NCBI GenBank assembly: GCA_037043455.1
Contig: JAWPHD010001141.1
Location: 1 to 64,000, forward strand
Reading direction: 5' to 3'
DNA: 64,000 nt
Origin: Cyrtodaria siliqua
Taxonomy: Eukaryota > Mollusca > Bivalvia > Adapedonta > Hiatellidae
Position 1 is the first letter of the stretch. Each line of letters begins with the position of its first letter. The notes beneath the pieces were generated by a model. It was not told where the DNA came from and made no database searches. It saw only the letters and a list, made by a program, of their open reading frames with translations. A program made the translations under genes and the position numbers. Shown here in pieces: positions 15,101 to 25,611 of this stretch.

Positions 15101-18100
15101 TTTACTGAGCAGAGCGATCAATGGGGAAATTACCATGTTTTACTGTGCAGAACAAACAAGAGGAAATTACCATGTTTTACTGAGCAGAGCAATCAATGGG
15201 GGAAAACCATGTTTTACTGAGCAGAGCAATTAAGGAGAAATTACCATGTTTTACTGAGCAGAGCAATCAAGGGAAAATTACCATGTTTTACTAAGCAGAG
15301 CAATCAAGGGGGAAATTATCATGTTTTACCGAGCACAGCAATCAAGGAGAAAATCCCGTTTTACTGAGCAAAGCAATCATGGGGAACTTATCCTTTTGTT
15401 TTACTGAGCAAAGCAATCATGGGGAACTTATCCTTTTGTTTTACTGAACAGAGCAATCAAGGGGAAAATCGTGTTTTACTGAGCAGAGCACTCAATGGGG
15501 AAATTAACATATTTTACTGAGCAGAGCAATCAATGGGGAAATTACCATCTTCTACAGAGCAGAGCAATCAATGGCGAAATTATCATGTTTCACTGAGCAG
15601 AGCAATCAAAGAGAAATTATCATGTTTGACTGAGCAGAGCAATCAACGGGGAAATTACCATGTTTTACTGAGCAGAGCAATCAATGGGGAAATTACCATG
15701 TTTAACTGAGTAGAGCAATCAATGAGGAAATTACCATGTTTTACTGAGCAGAGCAATCAAGGGGAAAACCATGTTTTACTGTGCAAAACAATCAAGGGAA
15801 AATTACAATGTTTTACTGTGTAGAGCAATCAATAGGGAAATTATGACGTTTTACTGTGCAGAGCAACAAAAGGGAAATAAAAGTGTTTTACTGAGCAGAG
15901 CAATCAAGGGGAAAACCATGTTTTACTCAGCAGAGCAATCAATGGGGAAATTACCATGTTTTACTGTGCATAACAATCAGGAGGAAATTACCATGTTTTA
16001 CTCAGCAGAGCAATCGATGGGGGAAATTACCATGTTTTACTGAGCAGAGCAATCAATGGGGAAATTACCATGTTTTACTAAGCAGAGCAATCAAGGGGGA
16101 AATTATCATGTTTTACCGAGCAGAGCAATCAAGGAAAAAAAAACGTTTTACTGAGCAGAGCAATCATGGGGAACTTATCCTTTTGTTTTACTGAACAGAG
16201 CAATCAAGGGGAAAATCGTGTTTTACTGAGCAGAGCACTCAATGGGGAAATTAACATAGTTTACTGAGCAGAGCAATCAATGGGGAAATTACCATCTTCT
16301 ACAGAGCAGAGCAATCAATGAGGAAATTATCATGTTTCACTGAGCAGAGCAATCAAAGAGAAATTATCATGTTTTACTGAGCAGAGCAATCAAAGGGGAA
16401 ATTACCATGTTTTACTGAGCAGAGCAATCAATGGGGAAATTACCATGTTTAACTGAGTAGAGCAATCAATGAGGAAATTACCATGTTTTACTAAGCAGAG
16501 CAATCAAGGGGAAAACCATGTTTTACTGTGCAAAACAATCAAGTGAAAATTACAATGTTTTACTGTGTAGAGCAATCAATAGGGAAATTATGACGTTTTA
16601 CTGTGCAGAGCAACAAAGGGGAAATTAAAGTGTTTTACTGAGCAGAGCAATCAAGGGGAAAACCATGTTTTACTCAGCAGAGCAATCAATGGGGAAATTA
16701 CCATGTTTTACTGTGCATAACAATCAGGACGAAATTACCATGTTTTACTCAGCAGAGCAATCGATGGGGAAATTATCATGTTTTACTGTGCAGAACAATC
16801 AAGAGGAAATTACCATGTTTTACTGAGCAGAACAATCAAGAGGAAATTATTATGTTTTACTGTGCAGAACAATCAAGAGGAAATTACCTTGTTTTACTCA
16901 GCAGAGCAATCAATGGGGGAAATTACCATGTTTTACTCAGCAGAGCAATCGATGGGGGGAAATTACCATGTTTTACTCAGCAGAGCAATCAATGGGGAAA
17001 TTATCATGTTTTATTGTGCAGAACAATCAAGAGGAAATTACCATGTTTTACTCAGCAGAGGAATCAATGGGGGAAATTACCATCTTTTACAGAGCAGAGC
17101 AATCAATGGGGAAATTACCATCTTTTACTGAGCAGAGCAATCAATGGGGTAATAACCATCTTTTACAGAGCAGAGCAATCAATGGGGAAATTACCATGTT
17201 ACACTGAGCAGAGCAATCAAAGAGAAATTATCATGTTTTACTGACTGAGCAGAGCAATCAACGGGGAAATTACCATGTTTTACTGAGCAGAGCAATCAAT
17301 GGGGAAATTACCATGTTTAACTGAGTAGAGCAATCAATGAGGAAATTACCATGTTTTACTGAGCAGAGCAATCAAGGGGAAAACCATGTTTTACTGTGCA
17401 AAACAATCAAGGGAAAATTACAATGTTTTACTGTGTAGAGCAATCAATAGGGAAATTATGACATTTTACTGTGCAGAGCAGCAAAGGGGAAATTAAAGTG
17501 TTTTACTGAGCAGAGCAATCAAGGGGAAAACCATGTTTTACTGAGCAGAGCAATCAATGGGGAAATTACCATGTTTTACTGTGCATAACAATCAGGAGGA
17601 AATTACCATGTTTTACTCAGCAGAGCAATCGATGGGGGGAAATTATTATGTTTTTCTCAGCAGAGCAATCAATGGGGAAATTACCATGTTTTACTGTGCA
17701 TAACAATCAGGAGGAAATTATCATGTTTTACTGAGCAGAGCAATCAATGGGGGAAATTACCATGTTTTACTGAGCAGAGCAATCAATGGGGAAATTACCA
17801 TGTTTTACTGTGCAGAACAATCAGGAGGAAATTACCATGTTTTACTCAGCAATCAATGGGGGAAATTAAGATGTTTTACTGAGCAGAGCAATCAATGGGG
17901 ACATTACCATCTTTTACTGAGCAGAGCAATCAGTGGGGGAAATTACCATGTTTTACTGAGCAGAGCGATCAATGGGGAAATTACCATGTTTTACTGTGCA
18001 GAACAATCAAGAGGAAATTACCATGTTTTACTCAGCAGAGCAATCAATGGTGAAATTACCATGTTTTACTCAGCAGAGCAATCAGTGGGGCAATTACCAT

Positions 18101-21100
18101 GTTTTACTCAGCAGAGTGATCATTGGGGAAATTACCATGTTTTACTCAGCAGAGCAATCAGTTGGGGAAATTACCATGTTTTACTGAGCAGAGCGATCAA
18201 TGGGGAAATTACCATGTTTTACTGAGCAGAGCAATCAATGGGGAAATAACCATGTTTTACTCAGCAGAGCAATCAGTGGGGGGAAATTACCATGTTTTAC
18301 TGAGCAGAGCGATCAATGGGGAAATTACCATGTTTTACTGTGCAGAACAAACAAGAGGAAATTACCATGTTTTACTGAGCAGAGCAATCAATGGGGGAAA
18401 ACCATGTTTTACTGAGCAGAGCAATTAAGGAGAAATTACCATGTTTTACTGAGCAGAGCAATCAAGGGAAAATTACCATGTTTTACTAAGCAGAGCAATC
18501 AAGGGGGAAATTATCATGTTTTACCGAGCACAGCAATCAAGGAGAAAATCCCGTTTTACTGAGCAAAGCAATCATGGGGAACTTATCCTTTTGTTTTACT
18601 GAGCAAAGCAATCATGGGGAACTTATCCTTTTGTTTTACTGAACAGAGCAATCAAGGGGAAAATCGTGTTTTACTGAGCAGAGCACTCAATGGGGAAATT
18701 AACATATTTTACTGAGCAGAGCAATCAATGGGGAAATTACCATCTTCTACAGAGCAGAGCAATCAATGGCGAAATTATCATGTTTCACTGAGCAGAGCAA
18801 TCAAAGAGAAATTATCATGTTTGACTGAGCAGAGCAATCAACGGGGAAATTACCATGTTTTACTGAGCAGAGCAATCAATGGGGAAATTACCATGTTTAA
18901 CTGAGTAGAGCAATCAATGAGGAAATTACCATGTTTTACTGAGCAGAGCAATCAAGGGGAAAACCATGTTTTACTGTGCAAAACAATCAAGGGAAAATTA
19001 CAATGTTTTACTGTGTAGAGCAATCAATAGGGAAATTATGACGTTTTACTGTGCAGAGCAACAAAAGGGAAATAAAAGTGTTTTACTGAGCAGAGCAATC
19101 AAGGGGAAAACCATGTTTTACTCAGCAGAGCAATCAATGGGGAAATTACCATGTTTTACTGTGCATAACAATCAGGAGGAAATTACCATGTTTTACTCAG
19201 CAGAGCAATCGATGGGGGAAATTACCATGTTTTACTGAGCAGAGCAATCAATGGGGAAATTACCATGTTTTACTAAGCAGAGCAATCAAGGGGGAAATTA
19301 TCATGTTTTACCGAGCAGAGCAATCAAGGAAAAAAAAACGTTTTACTGAGCAGAGCAATCATGGGGAACTTATCCTTTTGTTTTACTGAACAGAGCAATC
19401 AAGGGGAAAATCGTGTTTTACTGAGCAGAGCACTCAATGGGGAAATTAACATAGTTTACTGAGCAGAGCAATCAATGGGGAAATTACCATCTTCTACAGA
19501 GCAGAGCAATCAATGAGGAAATTATCATGTTTCACTGAGCAGAGCAATCAAAGAGAAATTATCATGTTTTACTGAGCAGAGCAATCAAAGGGGAAATTAC
19601 CATGTTTTACTGAGCAGAGCAATCAATGGGGAAATTACCATGTTTAACTGAGTAGAGCAATCAATGAGGAAATTACCATGTTTTACTAAGCAGAGCAATC
19701 AAGGGGAAAACCATGTTTTACTGTGCAAAACAATCAAGTGAAAATTACAATGTTTTACTGTGTAGAGCAATCAATAGGGAAATTATGACGTTTTACTGTG
19801 CAGAGCAACAAAGGGGAAATTAAAGTGTTTTACTGAGCAGAGCAATCAAGGGGAAAACCATGTTTTACTCAGCAGAGCAATCAATGGGGAAATTACCATG
19901 TTTTACTGTGCATAACAATCAGGACGAAATTACCATGTTTTACTCAGCAGAGCAATCGATGGGGAAATTATCATGTTTTACTGTGCAGAACAATCAAGAG
20001 GAAATTACCATGTTTTACTGAGCAGAACAATCAAGAGGAAATTATTATGTTTTACTGTGCAGAACAATCAAGAGGAAATTACCTTGTTTTACTCAGCAGA
20101 GCAATCAATGGGGGAAATTACCATGTTTTACTCAGCAGAGCAATCGATGGGGGGAAATTACCATGTTTTACTCAGCAGAGCAATCAATGGGGAAATTATC
20201 ATGTTTTATTGTGCAGAACAATCAAGAGGAAATTACCATGTTTTACTCAGCAGAGGAATCAATGGGGGAAATTACCATCTTTTACAGAGCAGAGCAATCA
20301 ATGGGGAAATTACCATCTTTTACTGAGCAGAGCAATCAAGGGGAAAACCATATTTTACTGTGCAGAACAATCAAGGGGAAATTACCATGTTTTACTAAGC
20401 AGAGCAATCAATGGGGAAATTACCATGTTTTACTCAGCAGAGCAATCAGTGGGGGAAATTATCATGTTTTACTGAGCAGAGCGATCAATGGGGAAATTAT
20501 CATGTTTTACGGAGCAGAGCAATCAAGGAGAAAACCCTGTTTTACTGAGCAGAGCAATCATGGGGAACTTATCCTTTTGTTTTACTGAACAGAGCAATCA
20601 AGGGGAAAATCGTGTTTTACTGAGCAGAGCACTCAATGGGGAAATTAACATAGTTTACTGAGCAGAGCAATCAATGGGGAAATTACCATCTTCTACAGAG
20701 CAGAGCAATCAATGAGGAAATTATCATGTTTCACTGAGCAGAGCAATCAAAGAGAAATTATCATGTTTTACTGAGCAGAGCAATCAAAGGGGAAATTACC
20801 ATGTTTTACTGAGCAGAGCAATCAATGGGGAAATTACCATGTTTAACTGAGTAGAGCAATCAATGAGGAAATTACCATGTTTTACTTAGCAGAGCAATCA
20901 AGGGGAAAACCATGTTTTACTGTGCAAAACAATCAAGGGAAAATTACAATGTTTTACTGTGTAGAGCAATCAATAGGGAAATTATGACGTTTTACTGTGC
21001 AGAGCAACAAAGGGGAAATTAAAGTGTTTTACTGAGCAGAGCAATCAAGGGGAAAACCATGTTTTACTCAGCAGAGCAATCAATGGGGAAATTACCATGT

Positions 21101-24100
21101 TTTACTGTGCATAACAATCAGGAGGAAATTACCATGTTTTACTCAGCAGAGCAATCGATGGGGAAATTATCATGTTTTACTGTGCAGAACAATCAAGAGG
21201 AAATTACCATGTTTTACTGAGCAGAACAATCAAGAGGAAATTATTATGTTTTACTGTGCAGAACAATCAAGAGGAAATTACCTTGTTTTACTCAGCAGAG
21301 CGATCAATGGGGGAAATTACCATGTTTTACTCAGCAGAGCAATCGATGGGGGGAAATTACCATGTTTTACTCAGCAGAGCAATCAATGGGGAAATTATCA
21401 TGTTTTATTGTGCAGAACAATCAAGAGGCAATTACCATGTTTTACTCAGCAGAGGAATCAATGGGGGAAATTACCATCTTTTACAGAGCAGAGCAATCAA
21501 TGGGGAAATTACCATCTTTTACTGAGCAGAGCAATCAAGGGGAAAACCATATTTTACTGTGCAGAACAATCAAGGGGAAATTACCATGTTTTACTAAGCA
21601 GAGCAATCAATGGGGAAATTACCATGTTTTACTCAGCAGAGCAATCAGTGGGGGAAATTATCATGTTTTACTGAGCAGAGCGATCAATGGGGAAATTATC
21701 ATGTTTTACGGAGCAGAGCAATCAAGGAGAAAACCCTGTTTTACTGAGCAGAGCAATCATCGGGAACTTATCCCTTTGTTTTACTGAACAGAGCAATCAA
21801 GGGGAAAATCATGTTTTACTGAGCAGAGCACTCAATGGGGAAATTAACATGTTTTACTGAGCATGCTCTAATCAAGGGGAATACCATGTTTTACTGAGCA
21901 GAGCAATCAAGGGGAAATTACCAGGTTTTACTGAGCAGAGCAATCAAGGAGAAAACCATGTTTTACTGAGCAAAGCAATCAATGGGGAAATTGAGGGGCC
22001 TGCCTCTTGTTTTCCTTTCTTTATTACGATCACAGAAGTTGGGAGCCATTGAATACCCACAATTTGTTCGCAAGAACATAATTTATAAATACATTAGTAA
22101 CACCACACACAATTTCTTAATATCAACTAACTGCAACAAACAAAGCAATTTCATGACCTATTCAGCTTCAGCCTTGTAAAATGTCTGTGTCAAGTGAGAT
22201 TGTTTATAGTACAAACATATGATGTAATCCTATCAAACATGCTGGTACCACTAAACAGTTGCTTCCAAATGATGCATTCAACACTGTTGATGGTACCAGA
22301 AGGCATCGGCAGGCAAATAGACAGAGGTGCTGAGAACAAAGAACCTGTCCAACTTCGGGACACATTATCCCATACATGTACTTACAATGACTATCCAGAA
22401 GTCCTTCTCGGGTTGGTAGAAGATTTGTCTGTTCTTCTGTGTGTGTAAACTCTCACAGGGCTTGTCTGAGAATGTCCTGACAATATGCATGATAAAAAAA
22501 TATACAAAAACAAAGAATATGTAGTGTATTTATGATGACATTCAAAAAGTACTTCTCATCAACTTAGATAGTTTAGCTGAATCAAGGGCGTACAACTCCA
22601 TGTAACTTTATGATCTCATGCCAGGGCACTCTAGATCTCGTCAATATTTGCACACACAAAAGAATAGTTTTTCCTCTATTTTAGAAAAATAAACAAATGC
22701 CCCTGAAAAGCAATTTTCATTCAAGTGTGACTTGACCTTTGAGCTACAGACCTGATTTTTATGTGTGATACACCTTTTCACTGTTATAAACATTTGTGTG
22801 AAGTTTCACGAATTTCTTCATTCCTTTCACAGTTATGGCTGATATACCAATTTAACCTTTGACCTCCAAGTGTGACCTTTACCTCTGAGGTACAGATCTG
22901 ACTGTGCACGTGACATACCTTCTCACTGTGATTAACATTTGTATGAAATTTCATCAAATTCCCGTCAGTACTTATGCCGAGACATGAACATTTCAGATGG
23001 ACCAACAAACTAATGACGATGCGTTTTATACTATATACTCCCTCCCTTCAGGGGCATAAAAACAGTTCTTCCTAGAGGTATGAGTGTTGCTCCATCAGAC
23101 AGTGTGATTACTTTATGCATAAAAAAGCTTTTGAATCTTTCAACGAGATAAGAGACTGCTAGTATTAAAAAAAAAGAGTACTACTGAGGCAATAAACAAA
23201 CATTTATATCACACTTCATGTTTTTATTCTAAATTTAACAATGAGTGTACAAAAGCATGGTTGTGTTACCCTTTAAAGGAAAATATTTCAACCATATCCA
23301 AGTCCACTTTCCTTCCTCCAAATATGTTCAACAGAACAGTTCACAATCGTTTGGAATTCTAACGACTGTGGGACTATAAACCTTGACGTTACAAACACCT
23401 CCATTACTTACTGGGTGAATGTGTGACATTACGAAGACACCCATTACTTACTCAGTGAATGTGTGACATTACAAACACACCCATTACTTACTAAGTGAAT
23501 GTGTGATGTTACAAACAGACCCATTACTTACTGGGTGAATGTGTGACATCACAAACACACCCATTACTTACTGAGTGAATATGTGATGTTACAAACACAC
23601 CCATTACTTACTGGGTGAATGTGTGACATTACAAAGACACCCATTACTTACTGGGTGAATGTGTGACGTTACAAACACACCCATTACTTACTGGGTGAAT
23701 GTGTGATGTTACAAACACACCCATTACTTACTGAGTGAAGGTGTGACATTACAAACACACCCATTACTTACTGAGTGAATGTGGTGATGGCTTCACAGAG
23801 TCCCACTTGTTTGATCTTGGTGTCGATGTCCGTGTTCTTGGGGAAGAAGTACATAATCTTCTTGTGTTCCTAAGTATATAACAGTTACACTATGATAAAC
23901 TCAGTATGCATCATTGGTGTATGCCTTCCTACAGTTATTACGTAACATCTCACACTTTAAACATTTATATCAATTTGAAGTAAATCCAGACAAAATTGTA
24001 TTAGGTAAATCTTTTTTTTTCACCACTCCATAGAATTTGGAGTTCAAATGAACAGATACGAAAAAATTAAACCACAACAGTCAGAATACTATCAATCGTA

Positions 24101-24533
24101 TACCTGCTTAAATGGATTTTTTAAACTGTAAATATATTCTATTTCATCTCAGGACCATATGTTAGACGGGCTTGTAGCCAAAATTATTATTATGGAACAA
24201 TACTCCTCGCATGCACACTAACCAACCTGTCTGTGGATACTTCAACACCATCTGTTGAATAAGGCTTCATTAATTTCTCTTTACAACACTTGTATGGTAT
24301 TTTATGTACCGGTATACTAAACAAAGATGAGAAAGCTTCCACTTTGTTAATTAACGCACCTTTATCCATGTAGTTTACTCTGCCTGATGAAGTGACTGTT
24401 AGTTTAGTCATTTGAATTATTCAGGATTAACCTTAATCATGAGAATTGTACTAAATCCTACCTCTCCTTCTCTAGGTCCATACGTTGGATTGTAGATGAA
24501 GAAATTCTTCAAGGTGATCTGACCTTTAGACAT
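1..24533 (-). CDS. CCZ1: CCZ1, vacuolar fusion protein CCZ1 homolog (ten exons, 3' end outside window)
   Basis: CCZ1 pairs with MON1; the complex is the guanine-nucleotide exchange factor that loads Rab7 on late endosomes and autophagosomes. Exons, in transcript order: 24533-24462, 23869-23772, 22476-22386, 11381-11256, 10087-9996, 6132-5957, 5192-5031, 4524-4376, 438-324, 119-1. All junctions are AG/GT and the phases join, except that exon 5 is one base short. Family blocks are visible in order: FFIYNP, GLCEAI, HTQKNRQ, LFNG, CDILDVFGGISF, KYTAFLYNDQLVW, SGLEQDDMRIMYKYLTTSLF, GPQLSGLASEI and YFNHMNLAQKTTVH. About 400 codons are present. Human CCZ1 has 482, so roughly the last 70 residues lie beyond base 1. 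The start is the only ATG shortly before FFIYNP and gives a shorter N-terminus than in mammals. Introns total more than 20 kb, mostly repeats. Identification is by recognition of the protein sequence and is very secure. Confidence 0.95.
120..1006. other. CCZ1 intronic AT-rich DNA
   Basis: Apart from exon 9 (324-438) this is AT-rich intron. No conserved reading frame, tandem repeat or recognisable element was seen. Confidence 0.6.
324..438 (-). CDS. CCZ1: CCZ1 coding exon 9
   Basis: 115 bases (2 + 37 codons + 2). It encodes LTFDLCRKLDGFLGPQLSG and LASEIGEQY. The acceptor is TTTGCAG and the donor GTGAGT. Only 204 bases separate it from exon 10. Confidence 0.93.
1007..4135 (+). mobile_element. 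Dispersed element, family C, copy 1 (3.1 kb, ~161-bp internal tandem repeats)
   Basis: It starts CAAGAGGCCCAAGAGGGC followed by GCTCTACTGGCT and ends GGCCAGTAGAGCTAAAAA, so inverted CTCTACTGGC motifs lie near both ends. From about 2,000 the interior is a run of degenerate units of 161-164 bp, each with GGGCCATAACTCC, GGTTTTCGAACTTG and GAGCTTTCATTGATAT. The 1,030-1,960 part has a related ~160-bp unit with CATTCAACC and GATCATCCC. No protein is encoded. It sits in the CCZ1 intron between exons 8 and 9, on the strand opposite to the gene. Copies occur at 28,265-29,449 and 37,683-39,700 in the other orientation. A hairpin CTGGCCTTCGGCCAG closes the right end. Confidence 0.75.
4376..4524 (-). CDS. 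CCZ1: CCZ1 coding exon 8
   Basis: 149 bases. It encodes FITGPPNIQDEM, KVPRVYVNTE and CLLLVYRALSASVCLLM, matching the FLTGP / IFVNT / VYKAMSAAVCF blocks of the family. The donor GTAAGT is at 4375-4370. The following intron contains a 3.1-kb repeat element. Confidence 0.94.
5031..5192 (-). CDS. CCZ1: CCZ1 coding exon 7
   Basis: 162 bases (1 + 53 codons + 2). It begins with SGLEQDDMRIMYKYLTTSLF, nearly identical to the vertebrate protein, then a variable Gln/Pro-rich stretch, and ends in HFG before a GTGAGT donor. Confidence 0.96.
5957..6132 (-). CDS. CCZ1: CCZ1 coding exon 6
   Basis: 176 bases (58 codons + 2). It encodes YLLTLRLSACDILDVFGG, a proline-leucine block, and KYTAFLYNDQLV ending inside the Trp codon (TG|G). 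The acceptor is TATTGTAG and the donor GTAAGT. Confidence 0.95.
6133..7212. other. CCZ1 intron 5, left part, repeat fragment
   Basis: Mostly AT-rich. The segment 7,157-7,197 (TTTGGGAACAACCCATTC) recurs inverted at about 36,189-36,235, so part of 6,840-7,200 is an old dispersed repeat. The open frame 6,837-7,109 on minus is within it and has no support as a gene. Confidence 0.5.
7213..8270 (+). mobile_element. Dispersed element, family A, copy 1
   Basis: About 1.06 kb. It begins with ACAAGAAATCTGCGGATTC and TCTCGCCTAACGG, runs to a poly(A) stretch at 7,390-7,407, then a body with four tandem units of about 163 bp, each with TTATCTGCCCTTTGCTTGG, GGTCAAGGTCAC and ACAACTATAAGC. A second copy lies inverted at 27,384-29,630, where it is split exactly at the poly(A) by another insertion. 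No coding potential. Confidence 0.75.
8573..9916. repeat. 43-bp minisatellite with ~350-bp higher-order period
   Basis: Head-to-tail copies of a 43-bp unit with GTGAGTGGGACTCGGACAC and ATGCCAGACAGTGGCAGAT, about 31 in all. Longer variant units with GGTTGGTACAGATATG recur at 9,093, 9,443 and 9,795, i.e. every 350-352 bp, showing amplification of blocks of several units. Because 43 is not a multiple of three and the unit has no stop in most frames, long artificial reading frames (up to 361 codons) appear on both strands. It lies in CCZ1 intron 5, 79 bp beyond the exon 5 donor. Confidence 0.93.
9996..10087 (-). CDS. CCZ1: CCZ1 coding exon 5, one base short (frameshift)
   Basis: Both neighbouring exons demand a length divisible by three, but this exon is 92 bases. 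It opens with LFNG in the expected frame. That frame reaches a TGA at 10048-10046. The conserved remainder (VQQRLDHFFSR) is in the next frame. The simplest reading is one base missing near 10,074-10,079, just after the LFNG codons, where family members usually have LFNGT. The donor is AGG|GTAAGA. Since all other exons are clean, an assembly indel is more likely than a dead gene, but a real null allele cannot be excluded. Confidence 0.85.
10440..10640 (+). repeat. Dispersed repeat copy (family D)
   Basis: AATGCCCGAAAAAC ... GACCTGATTCTTGTGCGTGA ... AGTTATGGCTGAATCATG and GACGGACGGA match, in the same orientation, the longer copy at 22,640-23,060. It is non-coding and sits in the CCZ1 intron between exons 4 and 5. 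The rest of that intron (10,088-11,255) is AT-rich with nothing recognisable. Confidence 0.6.
11256..11381 (-). CDS. CCZ1: CCZ1 coding exon 4
   Basis: 126 bases, exactly 42 codons, phase 0 at both ends. It encodes a charged segment (TEKTKDGQTYIEYHEEDVQD) and then AMLKQAYRMF. The acceptor is ATAACAG and the donor GTGAGT. Confidence 0.92.
11755..21997. repeat. 10.2-kb satellite array, ~38-bp unit, with higher-order structure
   Basis: About 270 head-to-tail units of 37-39 bp with the core GAAATTACCATGTTTTACTG and AGCAGAGCAATCAATGGG. Variant types are ordered: CTCAGCAG(A/C)GC with AAGAGG dominates 11,755-12,500; TGTGCAGAACAATC, TGTGCATAACAATC, short AAGGGGAAAACC and long GGAACTTATCC(T)TTTG units dominate later. 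Two large duplications are visible: 3,195 bp (about 13,930-17,124 repeated at 17,125-20,319) and 1,199 bp (about 19,340-20,537 repeated at 20,538-21,737). The array fills nearly all of CCZ1 intron 3 (11,382-22,385). Edges are degenerate units: ...ACAGAGGCAGCGC on the left and ...AATGGGGAAATTGAGG on the right. Apparent ORFs inside are artefacts. Confidence 0.96.
13930..20319. repeat. 3,195-bp tandem duplication within the satellite
   Basis: Unit order and variant bases at 13,930-17,124 reappear 3,195 bp later. Examples are the marker units TTTTACTGACTGAGC at 14,041/17,236 and identical translated stretches at 14,605/17,800, 15,771/18,966 and 16,778/19,973. I saw only isolated differences (for example GCAAAGC versus GCAGAGC at 14,053/17,248), so the copies are almost identical. 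Confidence 0.85.
22386..22476 (-). CDS. CCZ1: CCZ1 coding exon 3
   Basis: 91 bases (1 + 30 codons). It contains SLHTQKNRQIFYQPEKDFW, a well conserved CCZ1 block. It is followed by a GTAAGT donor and then an 11-kb intron that is almost entirely 38-bp satellite. Confidence 0.94.
22640..23060 (+). repeat. Dispersed repeat copy (family D), longer copy
   Basis: Contains two diverged tandem units, each with CAAGTGTGAC(C)TT, CAGA(C/T)CTGA and GTGACATACCTTCTCAC-type segments, ending in CCCTTCAGGGGCATAAAA. It shares its first part with 10,440-10,640. Located in the CCZ1 intron between exons 2 and 3. Nothing else is recognisable in 22,477-23,384. Confidence 0.6.
23385..23780. repeat. 40-bp minisatellite that contains the CCZ1 exon 2 splice donor
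   Basis: Ten copies of CCATTACTTACTG(A/G)GTGAAT plus GTGTGACATTACAAACACAC start at 23,401, 23,441 and every 40 bp to 23,761, preceded by a partial unit. The copy at 23,761 overlaps the real exon 2 end: read on minus it is TTCACTCA|GTAAGTAATGG. The other nine carry the same or nearly the same donor string (CCCA, CTCA or CTGA before GTAAGT) inside the intron. Confidence 0.95.
23772..23869 (-). CDS. CCZ1: CCZ1 coding exon 2
   Basis: 98 bases encode 32 residues plus two bases, including KIMYFFPKNTD and VGLCEAITTF. The donor CA|GTAAGT is the last unit of a 40-bp tandem array that continues into the intron (23,385-23,780). It therefore faces about nine near-copies of itself. Confidence 0.93.
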
Positions 24534-24542
24534 GTTGCCCGT
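24462..24542 (-). CDS. CCZ1: CCZ1 exon with start codon
   Basis: The acceptor is ATTATTCCAG at the 24,543 side, then nine untranslated bases, ATG at 24533-24531, and 24 codons ending in GPREGE before a GTAGGA donor (phase 0). FFIYNP opens the first longin-like domain of the family. Confidence 0.9.
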
Positions 24543-25611
24543 CTGGAATAATATAAAATGAAAGATTGTAAAAAAATAAAAGTGATTCTCTTTGTGATTT
24601 TATATATAAATTATTAATTGAACTATTCAAACTAGTGTTCAAATGTTCAACTTGCTTGCAATACACGTTTGCTGAATAAGATGAAAATGTATATATGTGT
24701 AATAATTTGACATGTAATTTCTACACTTTCACTTTCATTACCAACTACACAGAAATAAATCAGCAAGCTCATTTTCTCTGTGCTGGAAATTATTAGCATG
24801 GTTTATGAATAAATCTGAGGCATAAGTAGTTGTTTTTCTATTATTATGTTTTTAAGACGCCAATTCTTCCAATAATTATCGAAATTAGCCAAGTTAGAAG
24901 AAGACCGCCTTTCCGTCATTGATCTCAAATAGTCGTAAGAAACATTGCCTTTTTAAAAAATAGGCCGAAAGTCCATCATTGACCTCAGATACAATCATAA
25001 GAAACACAGCATTTAGGAACAAAAACAGATTCACACCTATACACAAAGATGTGCTTCCATAGTCTTATTTACTCGTTGAAAAAAAACACAAGTCAAATTG
25101 CTGTAATTGTTTTATGGCTCCTGTTTATTTGAATCGCTATTTTTAATAACTTTGCAGTAAAAAAATGTGATTAAGTGAAAGAAGTGGGTTTTTTCATTGG
25201 CTCACAAAAATACATCAGTTTATTTGATTGGATAATATGAATACTCGGTCAGAGGTGTGTCATGATTTTTATTGTCAAAGATCACCTCGGGTCACTGTGC
25301 GAAATATACAGCTTACACAAAGTGACAACACCAATTATCTCTGATTTAACATGTTCATACAATTGCACACTTGGCCACTTCATCTGGTGCGTGACTTACA
25401 TCCTACAGAGGCACTGGGTAAGGGGTATTTTTTCTACATGAAAGCACTGCTCTTGGACTTTGAAAATAATTGTGCAAAGATTATTTATGTTAAAAGCATG
25501 CCAAATGCATTCACAGTGTAAGAACAGTCAGTCAGTCACAGGCGGGGAGTCAGTCACAGGCGGGAAGTCAGTTTAGGAATTACCAGCCACCATTAGCAAG
25601 GTGACACTTAC
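24543..25611. other. Probable CCZ1 5' intron
   Basis: AT-rich, between the proposed untranslated exon and the start-codon exon. Two short similar stretches at 24,900-25,020 (GTCATTGACCTCA with AGAAACA) suggest an old local duplication. No genes were seen. Confidence 0.45.

Noticed and set aside
11763..21787. Many FYSAEQSRGNYHVLL-type frames, up to 293 codons
   Set aside because: Satellite artefacts of the 38-bp unit; they lie inside a CCZ1 intron and on the opposite strand, with no gene-like edges.
8573..21997. CRISPR-like appearance of regular 38-43-bp repeats
   Set aside because: Units are directly contiguous with no unique spacers, the host is a eukaryote and no cas genes exist.
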